A DNA stretch of 64,000 nt. It comes from Pelagibacteraceae bacterium (GTDB lineage Bacteria; Pseudomonadota; Alphaproteobacteria; Pelagibacterales; Pelagibacteraceae). Where the stretch lies: contig JAGYIF010000002.1 in the NCBI GenBank assembly GCA_018402735.1, positions 248,001 to 312,000 of the forward strand, given 5' to 3'. Under the pieces are notes generated by a model, which saw only the letters and a program-made list of their open reading frames with translations, had not been told where the DNA came from and searched no databases. Position numbers and translations under genes: made by a program. Shown piece by piece: positions 27,033 through 38,156 of the stretch. Within the stretch, counting starts at the first letter, position 1; each line of letters starts with the position of its first letter.

Positions 27033-27910
27033 GTTCTAAATTCAAAATTGGGATGATTCAAATGAAAATTGGATCAAACCCTAATAAGAATATTGATAAC
27101 GCAATAAAAAAAATTAGAAAAGCAAGCACTCTTGGTGCAAAAATCATATGCCTTCCGGAACTTTTTTTGTATCCATACTTTTGCCAAGAAGAAAATCATA
27201 AAAATTTTAATCTGGCTGAAACTATTCCTGGCCCTACAAGTAAAATATTAGGTGAATTGTGTAAGGAATTGAAAATAAATTTACTATGTCCTATTTTTGA
27301 AAAAAAAGTTGCTGGCCTGTACCACAACTCATGCTTTGTTTTGAACGAAGAAGGCAAGATGGTTGGTAACTACAGAAAAATGCACATTCCAGATGATCCT
27401 CAGTTTTATGAAAAATTTTATTTCACGCCTGGTGACCTTGGATTTAAATCATTCAAAACAAAATATTGTAATGTGGGAACATTAATATGTTGGGATCAAT
27501 GGTTTCCGGAAGCTGCAAGAGCTACCTGCTTAAAAGGTGCTGATATTTTATTTTATCCAACTGCAATTGGTTGGCACCCAAAAGAAAAAAAACAATACGG
27601 CAAAAGCCAGCTACAATCGTGGATAACAATGCAACGATCTCACGCAATAGCTAATGGTGTCTACGTAGTGGCTGTTAATAGAATAGGATTAGAAAAAAAT
27701 AAAAAAAACAAATTAGAATTTTGGGGAAATTCTATAATTTTTGACCCAAGTGGCAATATTGTAAAACAAGCATCATCAAATAAAGAAGAGGTTATTATTT
27801 GCGAAATTGATCTGAAAAAAATTGAGTTCGCAAGACAACATTGGCCTTTTTTAAGAGATCGCAGAATTGATCATTATAAAGATTTATTAAAAAATCCATC
27901 TAATGGATAG
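27029..27910 (+). CDS. aguB: N-carbamoylputrescine amidase
   Basis: Nitrilase-fold amidohydrolase of 293 residues converting N-carbamoylputrescine to putrescine, CO2 and ammonia. The Glu-Lys-Cys triad is visible: Glu in CLPELFLYPYF, Lys in YRKMHIPDDPQFYEKFYF and Cys in TLICWDQWFPEAAR. PDDPQFYEKFYFTPGD is characteristic of AguB. Its partner, agmatine deiminase, is the next gene and overlaps it by 8 nt. Confidence 0.92.
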   Translation: MSSKFKIGMIQMKIGSNPNKNIDNAIKKIRKASTLGAKIICLPELFLYPYFCQEENHKNFNLAETIPGPTSKILGELCKELKINLLCPIFEKKVAGLYHNSCFVLNEEGKMVGNYRKMHIPDDPQFYEKFYFTPGDLGFKSFKTKYCNVGTLICWDQWFPEAARATCLKGADILFYPTAIGWHPKEKKQYGKSQLQSWITMQRSHAIANGVYVVAVNRIGLEKNKKNKLEFWGNSIIFDPSGNIVKQASSNKEEVIICEIDLKKIEFARQHWPFLRDRRIDHYKDLLKNPSNG

Positions 27911-28976
27911 GATAAATAATATCGATGGCTTTAGGATGCCAGCCGAATGGGAAAGGCAAGATTCTACTTGGATAGCATGGCCTCATAATAAAAATGACTG
28001 GCCAGGATTATTTACTAATATACCAAATGTTTTCAGAGAAATTATACTAAACATAAGTAAGTCTCAAAAAGTTAATTTATTGGTTGAGGAGCACAAACAA
28101 ATAGCAAAAATAAAAAGATTTCTTCTTCAAAAAAATATCAAATTATCTAAAGTTCATATTCACGTTGTGCGTACAAATAGAGTTTGGACAAGAGATACTG
28201 GGCCTATTTATTTAATTAATAAGAAAAAGAACGAAAAAATTTTATTAAACTGGGGTTTTAACGCATGGGCAAAGTATAAAGATTATCAATATGATAATTC
28301 AGTTCCTTTACAAATTTCAAATATTCAAAATATTCAAAGCATTACTCCTATGATTAGAATTAAAAACAATTCTATACCATTCGTACTAGAGGGTGGTTCT
28401 ATTGATGTTAATGGCCAAGGAACTTTGATCACAACTAAAGAATGTTTATTAGGTAAAATTCAACAAAGAAATCCTGGATTATCTAAAATTAAAATTGAAA
28501 ATACAATCTCTAAATACTTAAATATAAAAAAATTTATATGGCTTAATAAAGGTATAGTAGGCGACGATACTCACGGACACGTGGATGATATAACAAGATT
28601 TTTTGGTACTAATAAAATATTCACTGCTGTTGAGCATAATAAAAAAGACAAAAATTATCTTCCTCTTAAAGAAAATTTAAAAATACTAGAAAAGTCTACA
28701 AACCAAGACAATAAACAAAATGAAATTGTCGAAATTCCTATGCCAAATTCTCTGTATATTAAAAAAACAAGAGTTCCCGCTAGTTATTTAAATTTTTATT
28801 TTACCAACGATAGCGTTCTCGTTCCTATTTTTAATGATAAAAATGACGATATAGCCTTAAATATTATTCAAAAAAATATCAAAAATAAGAAAATTATTCC
28901 AATTAATTGCAAAGATTTGATTTGGGGTTTTGGGGCAATACACTGCATGACACAACAAGAGCCTTCCTTAAAATAA
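27903..28976 (+). CDS. aguA: Agmatine deiminase
   Basis: Guanidino-group modifying enzyme of 357 residues, hydrolysing agmatine to N-carbamoylputrescine. Motifs: MPAEWERQDSTWIAWPH at the start, VWTRDTGPIYLI, LEGGSIDVNGQGTLITT, GDDTHGHVDDITRF with catalytic His/Asp, and the nucleophile C348 in FGAIHCMTQQEP. It closes the polyamine operon. The end is 14 bp from the convergent regB, where AAAAGT-T-ACTTTT might act as a weak two-way terminator. Confidence 0.93.
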   Translation: MDRINNIDGFRMPAEWERQDSTWIAWPHNKNDWPGLFTNIPNVFREIILNISKSQKVNLLVEEHKQIAKIKRFLLQKNIKLSKVHIHVVRTNRVWTRDTGPIYLINKKKNEKILLNWGFNAWAKYKDYQYDNSVPLQISNIQNIQSITPMIRIKNNSIPFVLEGGSIDVNGQGTLITTKECLLGKIQQRNPGLSKIKIENTISKYLNIKKFIWLNKGIVGDDTHGHVDDITRFFGTNKIFTAVEHNKKDKNYLPLKENLKILEKSTNQDNKQNEIVEIPMPNSLYIKKTRVPASYLNFYFTNDSVLVPIFNDKNDDIALNIIQKNIKNKKIIPINCKDLIWGFGAIHCMTQQEPSLK

Positions 28977-28990
28977 ATAATATTTAAAAG

Positions 28991-30262
28991 TTACTTTTTA
29001 AAAAAAATACTTTCATCCCAAACAATATTAATGAGCGCTCCTCCTAAACTACTTTTTTTAAATGCAATTGTTGCTCCAGTTCTCTCTAGTAGTGTTTTTG
29101 ATATAAAAATTCCAAGACCTAGTCCTCTTTTGTCCTTAGAAATTAGATTTGACTTAATATATGGCTCTCCTAACTTTTGAAATATATCTTGTCTAAATCC
29201 TTTACCATCATCATTTATATTAATTTCCAATTTTTTATTACTGTTGTTAATTTCAATGACAATTGTTTTATTTGCAAATTTAATAGCGTTATCAATTAAA
29301 TTTCTTAAAGCATAGATAATCTCAACTTTTCTGCCTACGATTAGATTATTTTGAATTTTACTATCATCGATTTTTACGGTCTTGTCTTTTGGTTGGTCAA
29401 ATGAAAATACTATTTCTTTAATTAAATTTTTGAACGATATGTTATCGATAAATGTATCTTGTTTGTTAGGATCTGTAGAAAAATCTTTTAAAATATTTTT
29501 ACATCTCTGAATCTGAGAATTTAAAAGTTCTACGTCTTGACTAAATTTAGGATTATTTCCAAGTTGCTTTTTTAAATCTTCAACAACTAGAGTTATTGTT
29601 CCAAGGGGGGTTGCTAACTCATGGGCTGCGGCTGCAGCTAAACCTCCTAATGATATTAGTTCTCTTTCCCTTGCCAAAGTCTTTTCTAAATTATCAAAAG
29701 CAGTAGATCTCGTTCTGTGTTCAGCAGTAATAGAATGAGCGTAATTTCCCAAAAAAATAATACCTACAGTTAAAGACACCCACAATCCTATTAGATAATG
29801 TTTTGGTAAAGAAATATCTGGACCTGGTAATGGGTAATAATATTGAGTTAAAAAAGTTAATAATAAAATTGATACAAGTGCAATAATAAAACTGCTACGT
29901 TTTGATAAAAAAGTAACAGCTATAGTCGTTGGTACAATAGTTAGAATAGAAAATGGATTGGTAATTCCTCCTGTAAGATATAGCAAAAATGATAATTGAA
30001 TTAGATCATATAAAATACTTAGTGTTGTCCAAAAATTATTCAATCTTTGAACTAATTTTTTTGCATATTCTAAAATAACATTAAGCAAGACTGATAATAA
30101 AATTGCAAGCAAACAACGATACAAAGGAAATTCAAATTGATAGTAAAAGAAAACTAAACAGACAGTAAATAATTGTCCAATAATTGCTATCCACCTAATA
30201 TTTATTAAAGTTTCTAATTTAATATTTTCTTGGGTAATACCAAAAATATTTTTAATACTCAT
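28991..30262 (-). CDS. regB: Redox sensor histidine kinase RegB/PrrB/ActS
   Basis: A 423-residue membrane kinase with about six N-terminal helices. The quinone-sensing heptapeptide GGITNPF (residues 98-104) matches the RegB GGxxNPF motif. The phospho-acceptor is H214 in AAAAAHELATPLGT, and C254 in IQRCKNIL sits at the redox-active cysteine position. ATP-binding motifs DNAIKF, NDDGKGF and RGLGLGIFI follow. It should control RegA in response to oxygen or quinone redox state. It lies 1 bp downstream of gyrB. Confidence 0.94.
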   Translation of the reverse strand: MSIKNIFGITQENIKLETLINIRWIAIIGQLFTVCLVFFYYQFEFPLYRCLLAILLSVLLNVILEYAKKLVQRLNNFWTTLSILYDLIQLSFLLYLTGGITNPFSILTIVPTTIAVTFLSKRSSFIIALVSILLLTFLTQYYYPLPGPDISLPKHYLIGLWVSLTVGIIFLGNYAHSITAEHRTRSTAFDNLEKTLARERELISLGGLAAAAAHELATPLGTITLVVEDLKKQLGNNPKFSQDVELLNSQIQRCKNILKDFSTDPNKQDTFIDNISFKNLIKEIVFSFDQPKDKTVKIDDSKIQNNLIVGRKVEIIYALRNLIDNAIKFANKTIVIEINNSNKKLEININDDGKGFRQDIFQKLGEPYIKSNLISKDKRGLGLGIFISKTLLERTGATIAFKKSSLGGALINIVWDESIFFKK

Positions 30263-30263
30263 T

Positions 30264-32378
<2,115 letters not shown>

Positions 32379-32414
32379 TTATATCATTTTTATTGATCAA
32401 AATGGAGCTAGCAA

Positions 32415-33503
32415 TTATGCCAAATCTATAAAAAAAGCTTTATTTTCAATAACTTGAAAGATTTTTTTATCAGTTCCAGTGTACCAGGCTTGGGTATCTA
32501 ATTTAGCAACTTCATTAAAAAAATTTACCATATTTTTTTCGTCTATGTGTGACGAAATTTCATCAAATAACATAATAAATGGAATATGTTTCTGTTTAAA
32601 AGTCCAAGCAAAAGCTAAAATAATACTAAGCAGAATAGATTTCTGCTCTCCTGTTGAACAAAGTTCTGCATTTAAGTTCTTGTTGCAATCAAAAAAATTT
32701 ATTTGATCAATACTAGGGCTAAAAGTATTTCGTTTAACAGCCTCATCTAAAGACCGATTAATAAAAAGCATTTTTATAATCTCTTCAACACACTTATCTT
32801 CTTGTGAAATAATTTCCTCTAAATTATTTTCTATGTTAATTTGAAATTTTTTAAATGTTGTAAGATAGTTTTTTGACAAAGAATTCAAGGAAAGTATTTT
32901 TTGTCTTCTTTCAAGTAATATCTTGTAGAAAACTTTTGACATTTTTTCTTCAACTATAGAAATCCATTTTTTATCTCCATTATTAATCAATAATAAGATT
33001 CTTTCATCAGATAATTTTTTAAAATCTGATAAATTTCTTTTAAAATTTTGATCTAAATTAGAAATAAGCTTATCTATAAAAGCTTTTCTTGTTGATGCGC
33101 CTTCATACATTATTTTATCCATATGAGGTGACAACCAAATAAAATTTATTAATCCATTTATTTGCTGTTGAGAAGATTTTTTATTATCAATAAAAAAATC
33201 TTTATTAATTTGATCCGATTCATTAACAAGTTGATAAGAAATATTAGTAGAATAGTTTTCTTGCTTCAATACACAATCTACTTTTAAAAACTTACTTTTA
33301 ACTTCATTTTTATTTTGAAAAAAGTTTTCTAATTTATTGCCTCTCATTCCTTTCGAATTTGAAAAGAAAGAAAGAGATTCTAATAAATTTGTTTTTCCAA
33401 TTCCATTATTACCAAATACTGCAACTTGACTACCTTCAATATTTGAATGAAACGAAGAGTGAGACTTAAAATTTTTTATGTTTATTTGTTCAACACTTGC
33501 CAT
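32415..33503 (-). CDS. recF: DNA replication and repair protein RecF
   Basis: SMC-like ATPase of 362 residues that helps load RecA at gaps. It has Walker A FGNNGIGKTNLLESLSFFS, the signature CSTGEQKSILLSIILA, and Walker B IMLFDEISSHID. It is third in the dnaA-dnaN-recF-gyrB run. It follows dnaN by 6 bp and precedes gyrB by 60 bp, where an AT-rich gap could hold a gyrB promoter. Confidence 0.92.
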   Translation of the reverse strand: MASVEQINIKNFKSHSSFHSNIEGSQVAVFGNNGIGKTNLLESLSFFSNSKGMRGNKLENFFQNKNEVKSKFLKVDCVLKQENYSTNISYQLVNESDQINKDFFIDNKKSSQQQINGLINFIWLSPHMDKIMYEGASTRKAFIDKLISNLDQNFKRNLSDFKKLSDERILLLINNGDKKWISIVEEKMSKVFYKILLERRQKILSLNSLSKNYLTTFKKFQINIENNLEEIISQEDKCVEEIIKMLFINRSLDEAVKRNTFSPSIDQINFFDCNKNLNAELCSTGEQKSILLSIILAFAWTFKQKHIPFIMLFDEISSHIDEKNMVNFFNEVAKLDTQAWYTGTDKKIFQVIENKAFFIDLA

Positions 33504-33509
33504 TAGCCA

Positions 33510-34625
33510 TTAGACAACTCTCATTGGCATTACAACATAGGTAGTGTCGAGATCTTTTTGATCCTTGATAATAATTGGAGACGTTGCGTCTTTTGGCTTT
33601 AAAATTATATTATCATCCTGAATATTGTTGGCAATATCCATCAAATATCCTGAGTTAAATCCTATTTCAATATTCTCACCGTCGTAAGTAGCATTAATCT
33701 CTTCTATTCCCTCTCCGGAAGAAACGTCATTTACAAAAAATCTCATTTTATTGTTTTCTATGTTTATTTTAATCACGCCCTTTCTATCTACCGATAAAGA
33801 TTTTATCCTGTCAACTGCACTAATGAATTCCCCTACATTAACCTTGACTTCTTTTCTGGCGTCGCCTGGTATCACTCTTTCATAATCAGGAAATTTACCG
33901 TCAATAACTTTGGAAATTAAAATAACGTCTTTAATAATAAATTTTATTTTAGATCGTACTGACAAAATTTTGATTAAAAGATCAGATTCTTCACTAATAA
34001 TGTTAATAATTTCAAATATAGTTTTTTTGGGAAGAATTACTGGATGAAAATTTTTGTCACTATTCAAGCTTATTTGCGTTTTACTTAATCGGTGCCCATC
34101 AGTAGCAACAGCCACTAACTTAGGGTTTTCATCTTCAGTTTTGTGTAAATAAATTCCATTTAAATAGTTCCTTGTTTCATCGCTGGATATTGAAAATTTA
34201 GTTTTATTTAAAAGCTTCAATAAATGTTTTGCTTTTATTTCTACATAATCGCTTTCGATAGAGTCTTCTAAAATAGGAAATTCACTTGCTGGAAGACAAG
34301 TAAGATTAAAATCTGATTTTCCTGATGTTAATTTTAATCTTTTATCATTCTGTAAGTTTAAATAAATACCCGATCCAGAAGGTAACTTTCTAACTAAATC
34401 ATACAAAACTTGGGCCGTTGTCGTTGTTGATCCTTCTTTGATGATTTCTGCGCTAATTTTTTCTGTTATGATAATATCTAGATCTGTAGCTGAAACTTGA
34501 ATTTTATCTTCAAATGCTTCTATTAAAACATTAGATAAAATAGGTAATGTATTTTTCTTTTCTACAACACCCTGAATATGGGTGAGACATTTTAAAAAAA
34601 TATCTCTGTCTACTTTAATTTCCAT
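33510..34625 (-). CDS. dnaN: DNA polymerase III beta sliding clamp
   Basis: Ring-forming clamp of 371 residues with three repeated domains. The N-terminus MEIKVDRDIFLKCLTHIQGVV, the middle LLNKTKFSISSDETRNYLNG and the C-terminal YVVMPMRVV ending are diagnostic. It begins directly after the dnaA stop on the minus strand (adjacent, no gap), so the two are presumably cotranscribed. Confidence 0.95.
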   Translation of the reverse strand: MEIKVDRDIFLKCLTHIQGVVEKKNTLPILSNVLIEAFEDKIQVSATDLDIIITEKISAEIIKEGSTTTTAQVLYDLVRKLPSGSGIYLNLQNDKRLKLTSGKSDFNLTCLPASEFPILEDSIESDYVEIKAKHLLKLLNKTKFSISSDETRNYLNGIYLHKTEDENPKLVAVATDGHRLSKTQISLNSDKNFHPVILPKKTIFEIINIISEESDLLIKILSVRSKIKFIIKDVILISKVIDGKFPDYERVIPGDARKEVKVNVGEFISAVDRIKSLSVDRKGVIKINIENNKMRFFVNDVSSGEGIEEINATYDGENIEIGFNSGYLMDIANNIQDDNIILKPKDATSPIIIKDQKDLDTTYVVMPMRVV

Positions 34626-36023
34626 TTAATTACTCTTTAGAATTTTGTTACTTATATCCTGAACCTCATATTCAAATTTTTTATCTGCCGCCATTAACTC
34701 TTCCACTTTCTTAATAGCATGAATTACCGTGGTATGATCTCTTCCTGTAAATTTTCTTCCTATATCCGGTAACGATTTAGTCGTTAATTTTTTTGATAAA
34801 TACATAGCTACTTGTCTTGGTCGTGCAATGTGCCTTGATCTTCGAGATGATAAAAAATCAGACATCGGTAAATTATAATAATTTACCACTAATTTTTGAA
34901 TATCTTCAATAGTTATAACTGACTGCATGTTATTGAGTAAATCTTTTAGAATTAGCTTGGCATCCTGCAATGTTGGAACTTTATTTTGAATTCGTGAAGA
35001 TGCAATAATCCTGTTCAAAACACCGAGCATATCTCTGATACTAGATTTAAATTCATTAGCAATAAAAACTAAGATTTCGTCATTGACTAGTACTTCTTTG
35101 CCAAAGTAGGTTTCTTCAGTTTTGCATCTGTTTTTAAGAATTTGAAGTCTTAATGCAATGTCAGGGGGCTGAATATCAACAACCAAACCTCCGGACAATC
35201 TGGATTTTATTCTATCTTGAATTCTGTCCAAATCATTAGGCGATCTATCACAAGAGATAATAACTTGAGATTGATTTTCGATTAAACTATTAAAAGTATA
35301 AAAGAACTCTTCTTGTGTTACTTCTTTTCCACTAATAAACTGAATATCGTCTAAAATTAAAACGTCTACATTTCTAAATACATCTTTAAATTTTTGAGTA
35401 TCTTTATTTTTAATTGATTTTACAAACTGATACATAAATCGTTCTGCTGATAAATAAATTATTTTTTTATCAGTTTTTTTAAGCTCGTTTCCTATAGCAT
35501 TTAAAATATGTGTTTTTCCAAGTCCTACAGATCCATAAATAAACAATGGATTGTAATGTCCTAGTGTTTCAGAGACCCTTTTTGCTGCTGAAAAAGCAAG
35601 TTGATTACTCTCTCCAACTACAAAATTAGAAAAAGTTAATCTGTGGTCTAATCTATTAGTGGCATAGCCAACATCTTTTGAATCCACTATTTGAGAGCCT
35701 GTAGCAAAATCAACGATGTTTGTTTGATTGGTTTTTTCATTATAAAAACTTTCGTGTATTTCAAATTGAATTCTCGTAACTGATTTATCTAATTTTTGAA
35801 AAAAATCTAAAATCTTGTCTGCGTAATGAGATACAATCCAATCTCTCACAAAACGAGTTTTAACAACAAGTATGAGTGAGCTATGCTTAATTTCCTTTGC
35901 TTCAACGTTTTGTATCCAGCTCTTATAAACATCTAGACCATAAATTTCTTTTAGTTTTGTTTGAACTTCTGACCAATTTTTTTTTAAGTCATCCGTACTT
36001 TGTAGAGCTGTTGTAATTGTCAT
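34626..36023 (-). CDS. dnaA: Chromosomal replication initiator DnaA
   Basis: AAA+ initiator of 465 residues. Walker A is YGSVGLGKTHILNAIG, Walker B VLILDDIQFISG, and sensor regions include SRLSGGLVVDI. The DNA-binding domain has the signature GRDHTTVIHAIKKVEEL near the C-terminus, with RPRQVAMYLSKKL before it. It heads dnaA-dnaN-recF-gyrB. A possible promoter lies upstream, with TTGTGA and TAATAT around 36054-36085 read on the minus strand. It is weak. Confidence 0.96.
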   Translation of the reverse strand: MTITTALQSTDDLKKNWSEVQTKLKEIYGLDVYKSWIQNVEAKEIKHSSLILVVKTRFVRDWIVSHYADKILDFFQKLDKSVTRIQFEIHESFYNEKTNQTNIVDFATGSQIVDSKDVGYATNRLDHRLTFSNFVVGESNQLAFSAAKRVSETLGHYNPLFIYGSVGLGKTHILNAIGNELKKTDKKIIYLSAERFMYQFVKSIKNKDTQKFKDVFRNVDVLILDDIQFISGKEVTQEEFFYTFNSLIENQSQVIISCDRSPNDLDRIQDRIKSRLSGGLVVDIQPPDIALRLQILKNRCKTEETYFGKEVLVNDEILVFIANEFKSSIRDMLGVLNRIIASSRIQNKVPTLQDAKLILKDLLNNMQSVITIEDIQKLVVNYYNLPMSDFLSSRRSRHIARPRQVAMYLSKKLTTKSLPDIGRKFTGRDHTTVIHAIKKVEELMAADKKFEYEVQDISNKILKSN

Positions 36024-36231
36024 AATTATTAGAGAGCAGTGTTGTACAGATGTAAGATATTAGTGCAATGAATTTATTTCACAAATAAAAAAAAAAAATT
36101 CACTCAGAAAGTGAAGATGAAAAAAATTATTTTACGTCAACTTCAGATTGATTCAATCAAAAGATTAAAACAACTTCGAATTGTTATGTTCAATTTTTTT
36201 TACTATTGGAAATTTATTTAAATAAAAAAAT
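36024..36231. other. 208-bp gap between rpsT and dnaA
   Basis: This gap holds the rpsT terminator (36086-36115), the presumed dnaA promoter (36024-36085) and about 115 bp of AT-rich sequence. The latter includes a near-palindrome GATTGATTCAATC (36150-36162). No exact TTATCCACA box was found, so I do not call an origin. No open frame or tRNA fold was seen. Confidence 0.5.
36086..36115 (-). terminator. Rho-independent terminator downstream of rpsT
   Basis: TTCACT at 36099-36104 and AGTGAA at 36110-36115 form a perfect 6-bp stem with a 5-nt loop. On the minus strand the stem is followed by twelve T residues (the A-run at 36087-36098). The orientation fits termination of rpsT transcription about 117 nt after its stop codon, ahead of dnaA. 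Confidence 0.6.
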
Positions 36232-36495
36232 TTATTTAAGTGCTGATATTTTTTTTGAAATTCTAGAAATTTTTCTAGTAGCAGTTTTTCGTTTAATAGA
36301 GCCTTTTTTCGATACTTTCATTAATTGTGATTGAAAAGTTGAAAAAAATTTCTTAGCTTTTTCTTTGTCTCCATTTTTTATAAGGCTTTCCATTTGAGTT
36401 ACTGCTCCCTTATACTTACCTATCCGCACTCTATTAATTAAAGTTTTTTTCTTGATTACTTTAGTTTTTTTTTTAGCGGATTTTGTATTTGCCAT
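36232..36495 (-). CDS. rpsT: 30S ribosomal protein S20
   Basis: A very basic 87-residue protein starting MANTKSAKKKTKVIKKKTLIN, as S20 does, with the late motif GSIKRKTATRKISRISKKI. S20 binds 16S rRNA in the body of the small subunit. The position between mutM and dnaA is the standard alphaproteobacterial one. A clear promoter sits 12-40 bp upstream and a terminator lies downstream, so it is a single-gene transcript. Confidence 0.94.
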   Translation of the reverse strand: MANTKSAKKKTKVIKKKTLINRVRIGKYKGAVTQMESLIKNGDKEKAKKFFSTFQSQLMKVSKKGSIKRKTATRKISRISKKISALK

Positions 36496-36506
36496 AAACG
36501 CCGTTG

Positions 36507-36535
36507 CTTATATATGGTGGTTTAAAACGGGTCAA
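36507..36535 (-). promoter_or_regulatory. Sigma-70 promoter of rpsT
   Basis: On the minus strand TTGACC (36535-36530) and TATAAG (36512-36507) are spaced by exactly 17 bp, matching consensus at 5 of 6 positions each. The transcript would start near 36500, about 5 nt before the ATG at 36495, so the leader is very short. Confidence 0.6.
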
Positions 36536-36538
36536 CTA

Positions 36539-37405
36539 CTATTCTGACTGACATTTGGTGCAAAAGAAAGTTGCCCTACCACTCGTGATACTTTTTTTTA
36601 TAAATCCTGTACAATTTAGTCTGACACACTTTTTATTTTCTTGTCCGTACACTTTAAAAGTATTTTGAAAGTTGCCAAATTTCCCTTCGGAGTTGTGAAA
36701 ATCTTTAATTGAAGACCCTCCCATGGATATAGATTTTTTTAATATTTTTTTTATATAATTTATTAAAACTTTTATTTCTTTTTCATGAAGCGCTTGACTA
36801 CTTCTGTTGGGATTTATTTTAGATAAAAAAAGAGCTTCATTAACATAAATGTTACCCAGACCACAAATGAAAGACTGGTCCATCAAAGTATTTTTGATAG
36901 ATTTATTAAATCTAATTATATTTCTTTTGAAAAAACTAAAGTTTAACTCATCAGACAATGGCTCCACCCCTAATTTAGAAAGATGTGAACAATTTTTAAA
37001 CTCAGTAGCAGTATAATACTTTATAAAGCCAAACCTCCTCGTATCGTTATACACCACGGTACTTTTTTTAAATATAAGATATATATGATTGTGCTTATCT
37101 ATTGGTAGAGTTGACGCATAAAAACTTGTATCTATCAAACCTCTTATTTTATTTTGTTTTACCAATACTCTTCCCGACATCCCTAAATGAAGTATAAAAA
37201 AGTTTTTATCATAAAGATGAAAAATTAAGTACTTAGAACGCCTAGTAATTTTATTTATTTTTTTACCTAATAAGTTTTTTTTAAAATTCTTATTAATTTT
37301 ATACCTTAAATTGTAATTATTAATTTTTATATCTGTGATATATTGGTGTTCGACATACTTCTTTAGTGTTTTTTTGGTAATTTCTACTTCTGGTAACTCA
37401 GGCAT
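36539..37405 (-). CDS. mutM: Formamidopyrimidine-DNA glycosylase
   Basis: Bifunctional glycosylase/AP lyase removing 8-oxoguanine, 288 residues. It starts MPELPEVEITKKTL with catalytic Pro2 and Glu3. The helix-two-turn-helix has DQSFICGLGNIYVNEALF, and a zinc finger closes the protein (CVRLNCTGF ... TFFCTKCQ). It is divergent from ubiE across 52 bp, and its stop abuts the rpsT promoter. Confidence 0.95.
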   Translation of the reverse strand: MPELPEVEITKKTLKKYVEHQYITDIKINNYNLRYKINKNFKKNLLGKKINKITRRSKYLIFHLYDKNFFILHLGMSGRVLVKQNKIRGLIDTSFYASTLPIDKHNHIYLIFKKSTVVYNDTRRFGFIKYYTATEFKNCSHLSKLGVEPLSDELNFSFFKRNIIRFNKSIKNTLMDQSFICGLGNIYVNEALFLSKINPNRSSQALHEKEIKVLINYIKKILKKSISMGGSSIKDFHNSEGKFGNFQNTFKVYGQENKKCVRLNCTGFIKKSITSGRATFFCTKCQSE

Positions 37406-37457
37406 AAAAAATAAGCTATTATAAAAATATCAATGTTTTATATTTGTACATATTAAA

Positions 37458-38156
37458 ATGAAAACCGCCAAACTTAAAAAAAAATTAGTAAGAAAAGTTT
37501 TTGATAAAGTTCATCACAATTATGACGTTATGAATGATATGATGTCACTTGGATCACATAGATTATGGAAAAAAGAATTTGTCAATGTCATGAATATTAA
37601 AAAAGATGAAACTATCGTTGATATGGCCTCTGGCACTGGAGATATTGCTAAATTAATTTGTAAAAAAAATTTGTGCAGAAAAATATTAAGAATTGATCCT
37701 AACTATTTGATGTTAAAAAACGGTAGTAAGTTTTTTAAAAATGATAGTAAAGTTATGGAAATTTGTTCTACTGGAGAAAATATTCCATTAAAAGATACTA
37801 GCGTTGATACCTACGCAATTAGTTTTGGAATAAGAAATACCTACAATACAAAAAAGGCACTTGATGAAGCCTACAGAATTACTAAAAAGGGTGGAAAGTT
37901 TGTTTGTCTGGAATTTTTCAAAATAACAAAGCCAGTTATAAAAGAACTGTACCAACTATACTCACAAGCTATCCCTTTAATAGGAGAAGCTATAGTAGGC
38001 GATAAAGCCCCTTACGAATATCTAATTAGCAGCATACAAAAATTTTATACTCAAGATGAATTTAAAAAAATGCTAGAACAGTCTAAATTTAAAAATGTGA
38101 ATTATATTGATTTAATGGGTGGTGTAGTTTCAATTCATACGGCTTGGAAAATTTAA
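37458..38156 (+). CDS. ubiE: Ubiquinone/menaquinone methyltransferase UbiE
   Basis: SAM-dependent C-methyltransferase of ubiquinone synthesis, 232 residues. VFDKVHHNYDVMNDMMSLG and HRLWKKEFV at the N-terminus, SAM-binding VDMASGTGDIAKL, and SFGIRNTYNTKKALDEAYR are family signatures. It opens a plus-strand run with ubiB, coaBC, dut, a MoeB/ThiF-like gene and an SH3 protein. Its stop codon is followed directly by the ubiB start. Confidence 0.94.
   Translation: MKTAKLKKKLVRKVFDKVHHNYDVMNDMMSLGSHRLWKKEFVNVMNIKKDETIVDMASGTGDIAKLICKKNLCRKILRIDPNYLMLKNGSKFFKNDSKVMEICSTGENIPLKDTSVDTYAISFGIRNTYNTKKALDEAYRITKKGGKFVCLEFFKITKPVIKELYQLYSQAIPLIGEAIVGDKAPYEYLISSIQKFYTQDEFKKMLEQSKFKNVNYIDLMGGVVSIHTAWKI

Noticed and set aside
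36024-36231. Possible replication origin next to dnaA
   Set aside because: The gap is AT-rich but I found no exact TTATCCACA box or box cluster; alphaproteobacterial origins are often away from dnaA. GC-skew would be needed.
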